Notes: generated by a model from the sequence alone, not told the origin. A stretch of DNA of 64,000 nt from Diospyros lotus (GCF_014633365.1 NC_068340.1:17091879-17155878), one strand, 5' to 3'; shown: positions 25,109 to 37,189, numbered from the stretch's first letter. Program-made: numbers and translations.

Positions 25109-26375
25109 AGGGTCTTCGAATGAATTCAATGCTGCTGGTTTAATTAAGGAACTTGATTAGTAAGAGAATCTATGGCTATGGCAATTGCAATTGGTAGTCT
25201 AAGGGCAGCCATGTTGGACTCATTCATGGCTATTGGCTTAGGGGCCCTGCCGACAAAGAAGTTTTGTCTGCCCATACATATACGTATTCGTTGCCCATAA
25301 TCTCATAAATTAATGTAGTTTAGAAATAAAGGTGTATTTTGCCTTCTGAGTTTTTTTTTAAGATATTTTGTTTTTAATATTAAATATTATTATTAATTAG
25401 TAATAAGTGTATCGTATTTTAAAATATTTTATTAATTAATAAAAATATTTAAATATTAAAAAAACAAATTAAATACATTAAATATATCTTAACCACTGAG
25501 TGAGTGTCAGGGACACTCGTAGTAAAATTTATTAATAATCAATAAATAAGAAGCACTACCATATATGTTGATTAACAATAACAAAAAATCAGTAAAATAG
25601 CGACTTTTCCTTCTAATTGAAAAGGGTATATGATTGAATTTTCACGGAACGAGTGTTACCCCCACTTAATTATTGTTTTATTTGTGAAGCTAGACATATG
25701 GGATTTATAATCTAATAATAATAATAGGGTTCAATCACACCTAGATATTATTGGAAAAATTCAACTACACTTCCGTAATAAAATAATCATTGTACCTAAA
25801 TTATATATATAACTCTAATTCAAATACTTGCATCAAAGTGACTTTCTTAACTGGGCACAGGTAGCATTAGCAGCATCCTAACTATAAGTCTTTATGCTGA
25901 CCAAAAGCAAGAGAAAGTAATGAGAAAATGATTGTGCTACATGTATCGATGGGATGATAGGTCTGATAATTGAATCGAACTTCATTTAATGATGAAATCT
26001 AATTAAATTTTATAAATTAAATTTCATCATCTATCATCAAGGCATCATGAGCAGAAGAAATTTAGGCTTCATGAAATCTGATTGGGCCCGAATGAATTCT
26101 AGGGTTTCATCAAGAGATGATAGCAGTGGTGAATCTACAAATTAGGTGAGAATATTTTAGTCATTTGACGTCTTTGATCATTTTTTTGGTAATTTAATTA
26201 TTTATATAAGTAATATTTTTTATTAAAAAAAAAAAACATGAATGAATGAATTAGAGTAGAGTCGTCCTCTTTTGGTGGGAGAGGTCAGTATCTAAGAAGC
26301 CACACAATTCTAATCTATGAAGAAGAAAGTGGCATTTGGGTCAAAGCACCAGTTTGACAAGGAAGCCATGTATGC

Positions 26376-26427
<52 letters not shown>
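26376..26427. repeat. Compound (TA)n(TG)n microsatellite
   Basis: About nine TA units run directly into about sixteen TG units. The two overlapping open frames over this stretch consist of Tyr/Ile and Cys/Val or Thr/His runs and are not genes. Confidence 0.95.
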
Positions 26428-27644
26428 AAAATCACATCGTGGCGGCGGCATAGAATTAGGTCACCCATAATTTGTTTTAATATATGGCAGTCATTATTAC
26501 GTTGGTATAATACACAACAGTGACTACTACGCACCCATTAATTCTCTCTCACTTCATCCTTTATATAAATGACCTTGGAAGTATTTAGAAGATAAAACTT
26601 ATTATAATTGAAAAATTAATACTAATTCATTACGTGCCTCTATTGTTAAGTAATAAGAAAATAATATATCAATCTTATTTAGTCTAAATTCAGATCTAAA
26701 AGATTAACTTAAATCTAGCTCCCATATCTAAATTCACAAAGACTTGATTCAGATATGATAAATCTATTTAAATTTATATTCAAGATAGATATCTTGAATA
26801 TAATCTTGGAAAATAGATAATCTTGGAAAATATATTGAGAATTTGAATAAATCTTAGAAATAATTTTAAATATTTAATAACAATGAAATTTGAAAATATT
26901 AAAAAAAATTCTAGAATCCCAAATCTCAAGAATAACTCCAAAAATTTTGTCTCTTTCACTCTTCACAAAGGGGATCCCTATATGTAAAATCAATTGATTA
27001 CAAGTTCATCATTACTCTTTTTACATTCGGTCACTAATTTAAAAGAGATGAAAGTTATATTAGAGAATCAACAATCGTCTTGTTCTCTTGCAAGTACACT
27101 CTCTAAGGAGTCAATCTTGATGGTGCTGACCCTAAATTTTTGTTTTTAAAATAGTACATGGTGATTGGATCTTTTATTCAATCATTAATAATTTATTTAT
27201 GAGTTAATAACATCTAAATTCATTTGAATATTAATGTACTTTGATAATATATTAAATTAAATTATTAAACTATTAAGTACCATTAATTTTATCTAAAATT
27301 TTCAGCTAATTAAATTAGTAGATGGAGGGTAAATTATCTTTTATATTTTTAATCTAAACACCACTTAATAATCCATGCCCAAACGTGAATTAACTCTTGT
27401 CATTTATACTTTTACACCCACCAAACTAACTTATGGGATTATACATATGTATATATTTTGGCGAACATATGATTCTTTTTCTGTTGTTCTTAATTTGAAG
27501 ATTACAAGGTAGGCAAAAGGTCTGCAAGCAAACATCGATGAAATTGATCTCTTCAATTAATTATTACAGTTCTTCCGATCGAGTAATTCATCAGGAGAAA
27601 AAGATTCGTAGAGTTGTGAATTTTGTGTAAGATCATGAGCCGGC

Positions 27645-28529
27645 TCATGTCCAAAGAGATTCCCAAGCCTGGGCAAAACTGGTATCATCAAAGGAGAAGC
27701 CTGCAACATCACAGCCACTGCCAACCGGCTGTTCGTAGTAGGTTTGTTCTTGATCATCCGATGCTGGAGAGTTGCCGCTGCAAATAAAAGCGAGCAAATT
27801 AGCATGCTGGCATTGCATGTTAGCAAGTTCGGCTTGTGCCCTGGCCAACTCCGCTTGAAGCTCGCTAACTTGCTGCTGGAGATGGCATATGGCGCCGGCG
27901 GAGCCGTACACCGGATCTCTGATTCTCGCATTCGCTTCGTACACCATGCTGCTCACTGCGTCGGCTCTCTTCGACTCCGGCAGCTCCTGCAGGAAATTAA
28001 TTAAGAGTTGGATCGCAGTTGATATATATAGTTATATAATATTAATAATTACTAATTAACTACGTAAAATTTGTTAATTAATTAAGTCGACTTTTGAAAT
28101 ATAGTGACTTGAAAAGACAATCCAGTTTACATTGATTCAGATGATCATCAAGCGAGTGTGAACTCATCATCAATTAACGATGAATGACCAGTTAATTAAC
28201 AACACAAAAGAGAGATGAGTTAATTAAATAATTAAATTAATTACCTGCAAAAACTTGATGATGTTGCTCGCGCCGAAGACTCTGTGAGCAATGGTGAACC
28301 TGAGAGGATCATTAGGCGGGAAGTAGGGCGCCAGAACGCACTTGTCGACACAACGCCGCCGGAGGATCTTGCACGCCGCGCAAGGGCTTTGAATCGCCGC
28401 CACTGGCGGTCTTGGAACGCCGCCGCCTTGCGGATCGGCCAGCGGTGTCGTCGGAGCTGAAGATGAAGAAGATGTCGAGGGAGTTATTAATGTCGAGAAT
28501 GGATTAACGGTGCAGCTTGATGTGGACAT
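27645..28529 (-). CDS. LOB-domain (LBD) transcription factor, LBD1/LBD11-like
   Basis: A plant-specific DNA-binding transcription factor, expected in the nucleus. Coding exons are 28245-28529 and 27645-27986, joined at a CAG/GTAA donor and TGCAG/GAG acceptor in phase 0, giving 208 residues. The start used is the ATG at 28529; the frame extends three codons upstream only to a TTG. A Ser/Thr/Pro-rich N-terminus precedes the C-block C50-x2-C53-x6-C60-x3-C64, then the GAS block FGASNIIKFLQ (residues 85-95) and the DPVYG segment. A perfect L-x6-L-x3-L-x6-L coil follows at L131, L138, L142 and L149, which marks class I LBDs. The intron after FLQ is the usual family position. The acidic C-terminus ends ESLWT. 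The gene looks intact. Class I LBDs act in organ-boundary and meristem or root development; the LBD1/LBD11 assignment is by recalled similarity only. Confidence 0.95.
27987..28244 (-). other. LBD intron
   Basis: A 258-bp GT-AG intron, AT-rich with TTAATTAA words, between the exon ending in FLQ and the exon starting ELPES. The position and phase match the conserved intron of LBD genes. Confidence 0.92.
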
Positions 28530-28555
28530 GCCGATCAATCAAGAAGCAGCCAAGG

Positions 28556-28722
28556 GAGAGAGAGAGAGACAGGGGAAGGAAGAACGTGAAGCGAGTGTGA
28601 GAGAGAGAGAGAGAGAGACAGGGGAAGGAAGAACGTGAAGCGAGTGTGAGAGAGAGAGAGAGAGAGAGACAGGGGAAAGAAGAACGTGAAACGAGTGTGA
28701 GAGAGAGAGAAAGAGAGCGGGG
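28556..28722 (-). repeat. Three-copy GAGA/CTCT repeat in the LBD 5' leader
   Basis: Units of about 50 bp, each GGGGAAGGAAGAACGTGAAG plus a GAGTGTGAGAGAGA run, begin near 28572, 28621 and 28672. The array lies between the TATA box and the start codon, so on the gene strand it is a CT-rich leader. The last copy is shorter and diverged. Confidence 0.85.
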
Positions 28723-28778
28723 AAGGAAGAAGAAACGAGTTGGGCGTGGGTTTGTCGGAGGACGCAAGCAGGCGGAGG

Positions 28779-28787
28779 CTTTATATA
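28779..28787 (-). promoter_or_regulatory. TATA box of the LBD gene
   Basis: TATATAAAG on the minus strand, 250 bp upstream of the ATG and just beyond the CT-rich leader repeats. This leaves a leader of roughly 200 bp. The placement is inferred from sequence only. Confidence 0.65.
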
Positions 28788-28859
28788 GAATGTGGGGGCC
28801 AGTAACGACATTCCACCGCTATTCCACGTTCGGGAACACCAACTAGAAAATTTCATTTC

Positions 28860-30239
28860 AGATCCTCAATATTTTTCCAATACTTTTTTAAAAAAAATAT
28901 TTAATATATTGGCCGGGAAGTTTCGAAAATGCAAACAAGTTCGCCGGAACGAAACAAAATTAAGGTCGCAAATCGAGTGGCTGGAACCCAGCGGTAACGA
29001 TAACTCTTTGACAGTACCAACACATCGCTCGCTCCTTTATCTAATATTTTTCTTATGGTTATAAATTTTATTTATTATTATAATAATAATAGTGAAAATT
29101 TATTAGTATTGATACGAATATTAATTTGTTATATATATATATATATTCTTGTTGACTTGTATTATTTTGTTTTTAACTTTTAACGTTTACATGTAAAGCT
29201 TATAAATTAAAACATAATTTGTACAAAAAAAGGAAAGATAATCTCTTTCTTTACCTTTTTATTTTTATTTCATTCTATTTTTGTAATTTGAAAGATTATG
29301 AATGATAAGCAGAACTTAGACCAAGTGAAGGGGCACCGTACACTAGTTCACCAGTGCGGCTCGAGCTCTATCCTTGGTTTATTTTCTCAATAATGCTGCG
29401 TTGCAGTATGGCATGTGCAAATATCAATGTCCACTATAATTTTTGATGCATATATTTTTTTGTCACACAATTCGATACTTTTCACCTCTGTCTGTGATCA
29501 ACATGAAATCCAGTTCCCAAGTGTTTCTTTGAGGTTGTAGCCATTCTCTGACATGTATTGACCTTCCCTTTCTTATCATGGAGGTTGACTTTTTATATGA
29601 TTTCCGTAAATAACACCAAATTATTATTGTCAAAGTACAACGGTTAATATTTATTTGTCTTGAAATCAGCTAAAACAGAGTTCAAGCAAGAAGGTAGAGA
29701 CTAAGCACCACTGAATGAGACGGGCAATAGGGGGCTCAACTCATTAGCTGAGGGAGTTGAAGGGTAGAAGCATCATGGGAGCTATAGAGTTTGTAAAACA
29801 GAAGACAGTCATAGGACCCATGAGAGTTTCTTCCTCATGGGCCCTTTTATGCCTAAGTTAGTACATATCGTGATAAAGTAGAGATATAGTATAATGCAAT
29901 GTGCTCATGCATATGAGTATATCATGTAGGTGGAATCATCATGTATGCGATCCAGACAAATATAGAGATGGAGAGTGCATTGCTCTAATTAATTATGAAT
30001 ATGTGTATCACTTTAATTTGTAAGAATTATTTATCAAATTTATATCAAAAGTTGCTCTAATTTCAAGCATCTGTCTAGGTAATTAATATCTTCTTGACCT
30101 GTCCTAAATTAGAAAGTTGGTTTACTAAACAAGAAAACAAATGTGTCCCTCCTTTGAATTGGGACGTACCAATGTGTCCAATAATAATAATAATAATCCA
30201 TTTTCACATGGGATGTTAATTAAGTCGTCGGATTTTACC
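28860..30239. other. Intergenic DNA upstream of the LBD gene
   Basis: No coding sequence or LTR ends were recognised. It holds a (TA)n run near 29133 and an (ATA)n run near 30180. Promoter-distal regulatory sites of the LBD gene could lie here, but none can be named. Confidence 0.5.
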
Positions 30240-31361
30240 TGCAAACTTGGAGTATTACAACACCTAAAAAAGTTGTGAGACATGGATATGAAAGCCAAAG
30301 GCCCAACGGGTTGTAGGAGGTCAAGGAAATAAGCCGAAGGAGCAAGAGGTCGAGCAGAGACCAAGTGGAGAGGGCCCACTCGGTTATGCCAAGTGGGTAC
30401 AACACTACTTTGGTTTCTCAAGCATAACTTTCTCATATGAGCTCCGATTGAGGCTATTCAAACTCCTATGGAAAGATAAGAGAATTATTTACAACTTTCA
30501 TGTTTTGTATTTTGAGAGATTCAAGATGAATAAAGGTGTAAATCGGTCTTGAAGTTGACATATGGGAACCACTCAAAACCGAGCCAAGGAAAAGGGCAAA
30601 AGAAGGCATGATCGGGTGGCCCCCCACTCGGTCATGGTCGAGTGAGATTGGGCCAATCTCTCCTTTTCTCCCTCTCGGATGGGCTGCGAAATCATCGAAA
30701 TGGGCCGCGAGATTCTCGCCCCAATTCTCGCATGTCTTCTCTCTCTCATCTGCTATAAATATGAGACCATGCCTTCATCACAAGGTATGCAATTTTGAGT
30801 AATTGAAGTACAATTTTCTCATTTTCTCTCGAGATCTAACTCAAGCATCGGAGGGTTTGCACGGGGACCCCCACCCACGTCCTAATGGTGCTCTCGTTTT
30901 GTAGGCCACTCTATCACCAAGGCCATTCGTCACTAAGGCCACCCGTCATCTTCAGGCCACTCGATCACCAAGGGCACTCGTCATCTTCAGGCCACTCGTC
31001 ACTAAGGCCACTCAGTCACCAAGGCCACTCGTCATCTTCAGGCCACTCGTCATTAAGGCCACTCGTCACTAAGGCCACTCGATCACCAAGGCCACTCGTC
31101 ATCTTCAGGCCACTCATCACCAAGGCCACTTATCACCAAGGCCACTCGGTCATTTTAGGCCACCAGATCATTTTAGGCCACCAGATCATTTTGGGCCACC
31201 AGATCATTAGCCCACCAGATCATCAGCTCTATCAGATTATCAGATCTGGACCTTTACCAGATCCAATTGCTTGTTAAGATTCTCATCAACAAAGACACGA
31301 CTCCCAAGACTCTTGCCTCTATCCGCAATTAAAAATAGATTGTTGTATTTTGGCAACAACA
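30240..31361 (+). repeat. Left LTR of the gag-only element
   Basis: Closely similar to 34950-36086. The shared region starts at CAAACTTGGAGTATTACAA and ends in TTTTGGCAACAACA. A TATAAATA lies at 30754-30761. Confidence 0.9.
30902..31200. repeat. GGCCACTCG minisatellite inside the left LTR
   Basis: Short units built from GGCCACTCGTCA followed by CCAA, CTAA or TCTTCA repeat about fifteen times at 14-19 bp spacing. They pass into four copies of GGCCACCAGATCATT. The right LTR has the same array at 35663-35940 with different unit order and number. Confidence 0.85.
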
Positions 31362-31363
31362 AT

Positions 31364-31380
31364 TGGCGCCGTCTGTGGGA
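31364..31380 (+). other. Primer binding site (tRNA-Asp-like)
   Basis: TGGCGCCGTCTGTGGGA starts two bases after the left LTR. The first nine bases fit the tRNA-Asp complement used by many plant gypsy elements; the rest is diverged but typical of the family. Confidence 0.75.
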
Positions 31381-31407
31381 AACACAAGACAAAAAGTCAA
31401 CTTAAGA

Positions 31408-33092
31408 ATGTCAAATACCCGTGGACACGATGAACTCTCTCTCAAGGTATAGAAACACGTCTACCACCACGGAACTCTCAGCGACAGGGAGCGCCTCCCA
31501 CTATTCCCGATTCTCACCCACAAGGAGCACCTCCTCCCCCTCATAATGCTCAACCACAAGGAGGTGATCGCTCTGTTTCCCCCAGCCAGCAGGTGGGGAA
31601 CCAATCAGTCCCACATCCACTTAACATCGGCTTAGGGCCACTTCCTACTAATCAAGCTGGGACTTCACAACAGCCACCGCGTACGGTCCCGTGGGAAGAG
31701 TATGAAGCATTGAGACAGTAACATGTTGAGGGCATGCAGGCACTTCGAGACATGGCTGGTATACTCCAAGGTATGATGCCTGGAGAGACGTTACCCGATA
31801 CTTTGAAAAAGTTTATGCCGCCACGTGAGACTCATCCTGAGATGGGAGCTGATTCCTATCAAGAGGCCACTCCTAATTCTTATTCCCGATCCACTCCTTG
31901 TCAAAAGGATAGATCACCACCACCCAGGAAGAATCCTCGTGCCATGCCCCGAAGAAATAAGAGCCCACAAATGGAAAACAGGGCTAGAAGTGCCTAAAGA
32001 CGGAGATACCATGAAACTGGGGCCGAAATGCCAACAAGACATGATAACCAAACAACAGCAAGTATACGAGATGACATGAAAAGGGTAGTTGAAGAAGTAC
32101 TTGAACGAAAGAAATTGATCCCAGCCATAGAGGTGCAACGACGCAGAAAATGTTCGTTTACTACAGATTTATTGGATAAGCCACTGCCTAGAAAATTCAA
32201 GATGCCTCAAATCACCCCCTATTTCGGCAAGGACGATCCCTATGATCAAATTCAAAGCTATGAGTCGTTGATGATATTGCATGGATGGGACGATGACATA
32301 ATGTGCTGAGCTTTCTCCTTAAGTTTATCAGGGCATGCCCGGACATGGTTCAACAGTTTACCTGAGGCCTTTATCTCTTCATTCGATAAGCTCAGAACGG
32401 AATTTGTTAAGGCATTTATGATTAATAGTCGAAGAAAAAAGAACGCCACATACTTGCTCAGTATTCGACAGGGGAACAAAGAAACTCTGCGTCAGTATGT
32501 GGATAGATTTCGGAATGCCACCCTCGAAGTTCATGATTTACCAAGTGCAATGGCAGTGTCTGCTATGTTACACGGAACACAACTAACCCTCTTACAAGAA
32601 TCATTATCTTTGGACCCACCAACTTCCCTAGAAGATTTGTTTACTAGAGCAAATAAATACGTGCTCCATACGGAAGTTATGAGAGCTGTAGGTGGGAATG
32701 AGGGTAGAGAGCGAAAAAGGAAGGAAAGCGATGTTGAAGAGGACTCTAGGCGGGTTAGGGGATCAGATATACCTCAACCCCAGTTCCACCATTACACCAA
32801 ACTTCTCCAACCTCGGTCAACCATACTTGCAGCCATCGAAGGGTCAGGTCTCATTAGACTCCCAAAAAAGGTTGACCATCCCATGGGGAAGAATAGAGAA
32901 GAATATTGTAGATACCACAGAACCCGTGGTCATTGCACTAACCAGTGCCAGGAGTTAAGAGATCAGATTGAGATGCTAGTTCGTGAAGGACATCTTCAAA
33001 GGTATGTATATGTCAAAGATAGTGAGCCTCGAAGAGGAAAAGATAGACAAGAAGAACGGGGGAGATCAAATCAAAGATGTCAAGAGAGATGA
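31408..33092 (+). pseudogene. Gag of the gag-only element (Tat-like)
   Basis: The first ATG (31408) reaches a stop after 14 codons, so the start is dead. From 32028 the frame gives FTTDLLDKPLPRKFKMPQI and PYFGKDDPYDQIQ, then after a stop at 32307 the retrotransposon gag core: FVKAFMINSRRKKNATYLLS, LRQYVDRFRNATLEVHDLPS and LEDLFTRANKYV (32400-32670). A zinc-knuckle-like end, YCRYHRTRGHCTNQCQELRD, lies at about 32905-32965. The last 224 codons (32418-33092) are open without a stop. This structural protein would form the particle around the element RNA. Confidence 0.88.
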
Positions 33093-33462
33093 AGGGATTA
33101 TGGAGAGAATCCACCTCTAGACAATGAACCATGAGCCCATACATGTTATCTCGGTTTGTGAAACTATGGCAGGGGACTCCTCATATTCCATCAAGACAAG
33201 CCACGAAAGGACATGCCCTTAGAAGAACGTAGTCATCCACCATTAATGCCATCAAAGAGAAAACTGGGAGCAAAATTCAGACACATTGAAGAGAGCCTAT
33301 GTTAAAGAACGAGAAACTAAACATTTCGTGCTCAGAGGCAACAATAAGACCCAAAATGAAACAGTGGATGTACTCACTCATTTCAAAAAATGTAAGTGTT
33401 TTCATCACACATTGCTTTGTGAAAGTTTGTTTGCTATGCTCTGCTTACAGGAAAAATCAACT

Positions 33463-34640
33463 CAAGTCCGTTGTCCCGCTCATGGCCCGGCAATAAGGGA
33501 AAAATAAACTCAAGCTCGCTCATGGCCCGGCAATGAGGGAAAAATAAACTCAAGCTCGTTGCCTCGCTCACGGCCCGACAATGAGGGAAAAATAAACTCA
33601 AGCCCGTTGCCCCACTCACGGCCCAGCAAGGAGGGAAAAATAAACTCAAGCCCGTTGCCCCGCTCACAGCCCGACAACGAGGGAAAAATAAACTCAAGCC
33701 CGTTGCCCCGCTCACAGCCCGACAACGAGGGAAAAATAAACTCAAGCCCGTTGCCTCGCTCACGGCCCGGCAACGAGGGAAAAATAAACTCAAGCCCGTT
33801 ACCCTGCTCATAGCCTGGTAATGAGGTAAAAGTACATTCAAACCCGTTGTCCCGCTTATAACCCGGCAACGAGGTAAAAGTACATTCAAGCCCGTTGTCT
33901 CGCTTATAGCCCGACAACGAGGTAAAAGTACATTCAAACCATTGCCCCGCTCATGGCCCGACAATGAGGTAAAAGTACATTTAAGCCCATTGTCTCGCTC
34001 ATAGCCCGGCAATGAGGTAAAAGTACATTCAAACCCATTGTCCCGTTCACAGCCCGGCAATGAGGTAAAAGTACATTTAAACCCGTTGTCTCGCTTATAG
34101 CCCGACAACGAGGTAAAAGTACATTCAAACCCTTTGTCCTGCTTATAGTCTGGCAATGAGGTAAAAGTACATTTAAACCCATTGCCCCGCTCATGGCCCG
34201 GCAATGAGGGAAAATCAAACTCAAGCCCGTTGCCCCGCTCACGGCTCGACAACGAAGGAAAAATAAACTCAAGCTTGTTGTCCCGCTTATAGCCCGGCAA
34301 CGAGGTAAATGTACATTCAAACCCATTGCCCCGCTCACAGCCCGGTAATGAGGTAAAAGTACATTCAAGCCCGTTGTCCCGCTTATAGCCCGGCAACGAG
34401 GTAAAAGTACATTCAAACCCATTGTCTCGCTTATAGCCCGGCAACGAGGTAAAAGTACATTCAAACCCATTGCCCCGTTCATGGCCCGGCAATGAGGTAA
34501 AAGTACATTCAAACCATTGCCCCGCTCACGGCCCGGCAAGGAAGTAAAAGTACATTCAAGCCTATTGCCCTACTCACAGCCCAGCAACGAGGGAAAAATG
34601 AACTCAAACCCATTGTCCTGGTCACCGCCCGACAACAAGG
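33463..34640. repeat. 48-bp tandem array, about 24 copies
   Basis: Units of GTTGCCCCGCTCACGGCCCG followed by a GCAACGAGG-type half recur every 48 bp. Two unit types alternate in blocks: one with GAGGGAAAAATAAACTCAAG (mainly 33490-33810 and 34200-34270) and one with GAGGTAAAAGTACATTCAAA. Because 48 is divisible by three, open frames run through the array, up to 352 codons on the minus strand with a 16-residue period. They are by-products of the repeat length. The array lies between gag and the 3' LTR. Confidence 0.95.
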
Positions 34641-34949
34641 GAAAAGAAAGTACAAATTTAATGTCCTATGCACAACACCATAACTGGGAGCAGAATCAAA
34701 CTCATTGTTCGATGCACAGTTAGACATCTATGGAAAGCAAACTTACTAGTATATTTACCTCATACTTCTGCAAAGGAATTGAAAATCACTAGAGCCTAGA
34801 AATTTAAAAGCATGGTGTGCAAACAAGCTCGAGAGGATGTGTAGAAGATGAAATAGCTAAAAGAGAAGTAATGTTCAAAAGTTTACAGGACAAGATACTC
34901 TTTCACCCGAACCTTCCAGCTAAAAGAGTAGGGAGCAATTGATATGCCC

Positions 34950-36086
34950 TACAAACTTGGAGTATTACAAGACCTAAAAAAGTTGTGAGACATGGACATG
35001 AAGCCCAAAGGCCCAACGGGTTGTAGGAGGTCAAGGAAATAAGCCGAAGGAGCAAGAGGTCGAGCAGAGACCAAGTGGGGAGGGCCCACTCGATTATGCC
35101 AAGTGAGTACAACACTGCTTTGGTTTCTTAAGAATAAATTTCTCATATGAGCTCAGATTGAGGTGATTCAAAATCTTATGGAAAGATAAGAGAATTATCT
35201 ACAACTTTCATGTTTTGTGTTTTGAGAGATTCGAGCTGAATAAAGGTGTAAATCGGGATTGAAGTTGAGATATGGGAACCACTCAAAACCGAGCCAAGGA
35301 AAAGGGTAAAAGAAGGCATGATCGGGTGGGCCCCACTCGGTCATCACCGAGTGGCCCCCCAACTCGGTCATGACCGAGTGAGCCCCCACTCGGTCATGGT
35401 CGAGTGGGCTTGGCCAATCTCACCTCTTTTCCCTCTCGGATGGGCCACGAAATCATCAAAATGGGCCGCGAGATTCTCGCCCCAATTCTCGCACGTCTTC
35501 TCTTTCTCCTCTGCTATAAATATGAGACCATGTCTTCATCACAAGGTACTCAATTTTGAGTAATTGAAGTACAATTTTCTCATTTTCTCTCAAGATTTGA
35601 CTCAAGCATCGGAGGGTTTGCGCGGGGACCCCCACTTGCCTCCTAACGGTGCTCTCGTTTTGTAAGCCACTCGGTCACCAAGGCCACTCGTCACTAAGGC
35701 CATCCGTCATCTTCAGGCTACTTGATCACCAAGGCCACTCGTCATCTTCAGGCCACTAGTCATCAAGGCCACTTGTCACCAAGGTCACTCGTCATCAAGG
35801 CCACTCGTCACCAAGGCCACTCGTTACTAAGGCCACTCGGTCACCAAGGCCACTCGTCATCTTCAGGCCACTCAGTCACCAAGGCTGCTCGGTCATTTTA
35901 GGCCACCAGATCATTTTGGGCCACCAGATCATCAGCTCACCAGATCATCAGCTCAATCAGATTATCAGATCTGGACCTTTACCAGATCTAATTGCTTGTC
36001 AAGATTCTCATCAGCAAAGACACAACTCCCAAGACTCTTGCCTCTATCCGCAATTAAAAATAGATTGTTGTATTTTGGCAACAACA
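34950..36086 (+). repeat. Right LTR of the gag-only element
   Basis: Matches 30240-31361. An extra duplicated phrase CACTCGGTCATGACCGAGTG-like occurs near 35335-35405, making a short inverted repeat. Preceding purine-rich bases AAAAGAGTAGGGAG may be the remains of a polypurine tract. Confidence 0.9.
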
Positions 36087-37119
36087 ACAGCAAACTGGGA
36101 ATGGGATCTGTATCTAATGACCAATGTGGGAAGTTAATTAATTAATAGTTTTACCCTTTTCATGCATTCAGGAGAATGAAAGAGGAAAGTTAGAGAAGTA
36201 GCTTGTTTTGGAAACAGGAAAATGATATTTTTCTAAAATCCTACTCTTTACATTTAATTTTAAGGTTTAGAGTAACATAACATTGTTGTATTTATATATT
36301 GTCTTGTGTATTATACCAATATAAATGTAATGTAGAGTGTCTCAAAATATTATATATTTTTTATTTTTGTTTTATAAGCAAACTGTCATTCCAATCTTAA
36401 TAATTCATTTGTAAATGAATTTTATGTAGAATTCATTAATTGCAAATACATTACAAATTTGAGGTTCATTTATTCCAAATGGAGCCCCAATCATTATTCA
36501 TTCACTTGGAAGGTGTGGTTAATCAAGCTTATAATGAGTTGATTTGGCCCTCCTTTCTTTTTTATCTTTTCCATCTCCAATTATAGATGTTCCATTGCTT
36601 TTCCTTCTTGGCTTACATATTGGTCTCTCAACAAGGCTTGATTGTGAGAATAGATTCTTCTATGGTTTGAAGTAACCTTTACTGAATGTTAATTAATCTA
36701 TTCTCCTAAGGAGAATTATTAGGTTAATTTTTATTATGATGTTGACCATGAGATTCAAGCAATTACTAACAACCTTGACTTTTCGTCTTTATATAGTTTT
36801 GTGGAGAAACCTATTGTGATTGTGGCAGGGTTGGGTTTGGTTTGGTTTGGTTTGGTTTTGGATTTTGATCCACCACATAGATTGGGGCTTGTGTGTGTTA
36901 TAGGATGATAAAAGATAACATAGGTGTGTTTTATCCCTTGAAGGACCAATTCAAGTTTTGATTGTTGTTTTGAGTTAAGTCTTTGAATCTTTCGTTGATG
37001 TTTTTGTGATCTATTTCACTAAAACTTTGGGAAAGTCAAGTTTTTTGTGATGTTTTGGGAGACTAATTTATTAATTTATATGTAAGTTTAGTTATTTACC
37101 TATTTGAACTTATCCCTAA
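36087..37119. other. Intergenic AT-rich DNA
   Basis: No protein homology or repeat ends were recognised. A (GGTTT)n run lies at 36833-36861. Confidence 0.5.
36833..36861. repeat. (GGTTT)n microsatellite
   Basis: Five to six near-perfect GGTTT units. It is not the plant telomere unit TTTAGGG. Confidence 0.85.
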
Positions 37120-37189
37120 GTGTTGTTACAAAAAAATACAACAATTAAATTTTTTATGAAACAGGAAAGACTGCAATGGAAGATTTCGG

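Larger units (their letters stand above)
24271..27540. other. AT-rich intergenic DNA downstream of the LBD gene
   Basis: No transposon protein or LTR pair was recognised in 3.3 kb. A 58-codon hydrophilic frame at 24759-24935 has no family I recognise. Two microsatellites lie at 25088 and 26376, and a short imperfect inverted repeat at about 25990-26033. This is the left flank of the only host gene in the window. Confidence 0.5.
30240..36086 (+). mobile_element. Gag-only, non-autonomous Ty3/gypsy element (TR-GAG-like)
   Basis: Two LTRs of about 1.1 kb (30240-31361 and 34950-36086) enclose a tRNA-Asp-like primer site, a broken gag and a 1.2-kb array of 48-bp repeats. Recognisable sequence stops near the start of protease. 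Reverse transcriptase, RNase H and integrase are absent, so the element must have depended on a partner for movement. This matches the plant class of terminal-repeat elements that keep only gag. No clear target duplication flanks it (TTACC against ACAGC), and the left end lacks the first bases (TGATATGC) seen before the right LTR. Confidence 0.88.

Noticed and set aside
26310..26534. Frames of 74 and 68 codons over the (TA)n(TG)n tract
   Set aside because: The peptide is only dipeptide runs coded by the microsatellite.
28530..28538. Upstream start for the LBD protein at 28538
   Set aside because: The codon is TTG, not ATG. The first ATG in frame is at 28529.
28504..28856. Frames of 87 and 105 codons antisense to the GA repeats
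   Set aside because: They are Leu/Ser runs from the CT-rich leader repeat of the LBD gene.
33434..34539. Long antisense open frames (352 and 201 codons) with a 16-residue repeat
   Set aside because: The unit length of 48 bp keeps frames open by itself. Several overlapping frames on the same strand and a plus-strand frame are open too, and there is no promoter or start context.
36833..36861. (GGTTT)n considered as telomere-derived
   Set aside because: The plant telomere unit is TTTAGGG; this unit has no A and is only about 29 bp long.
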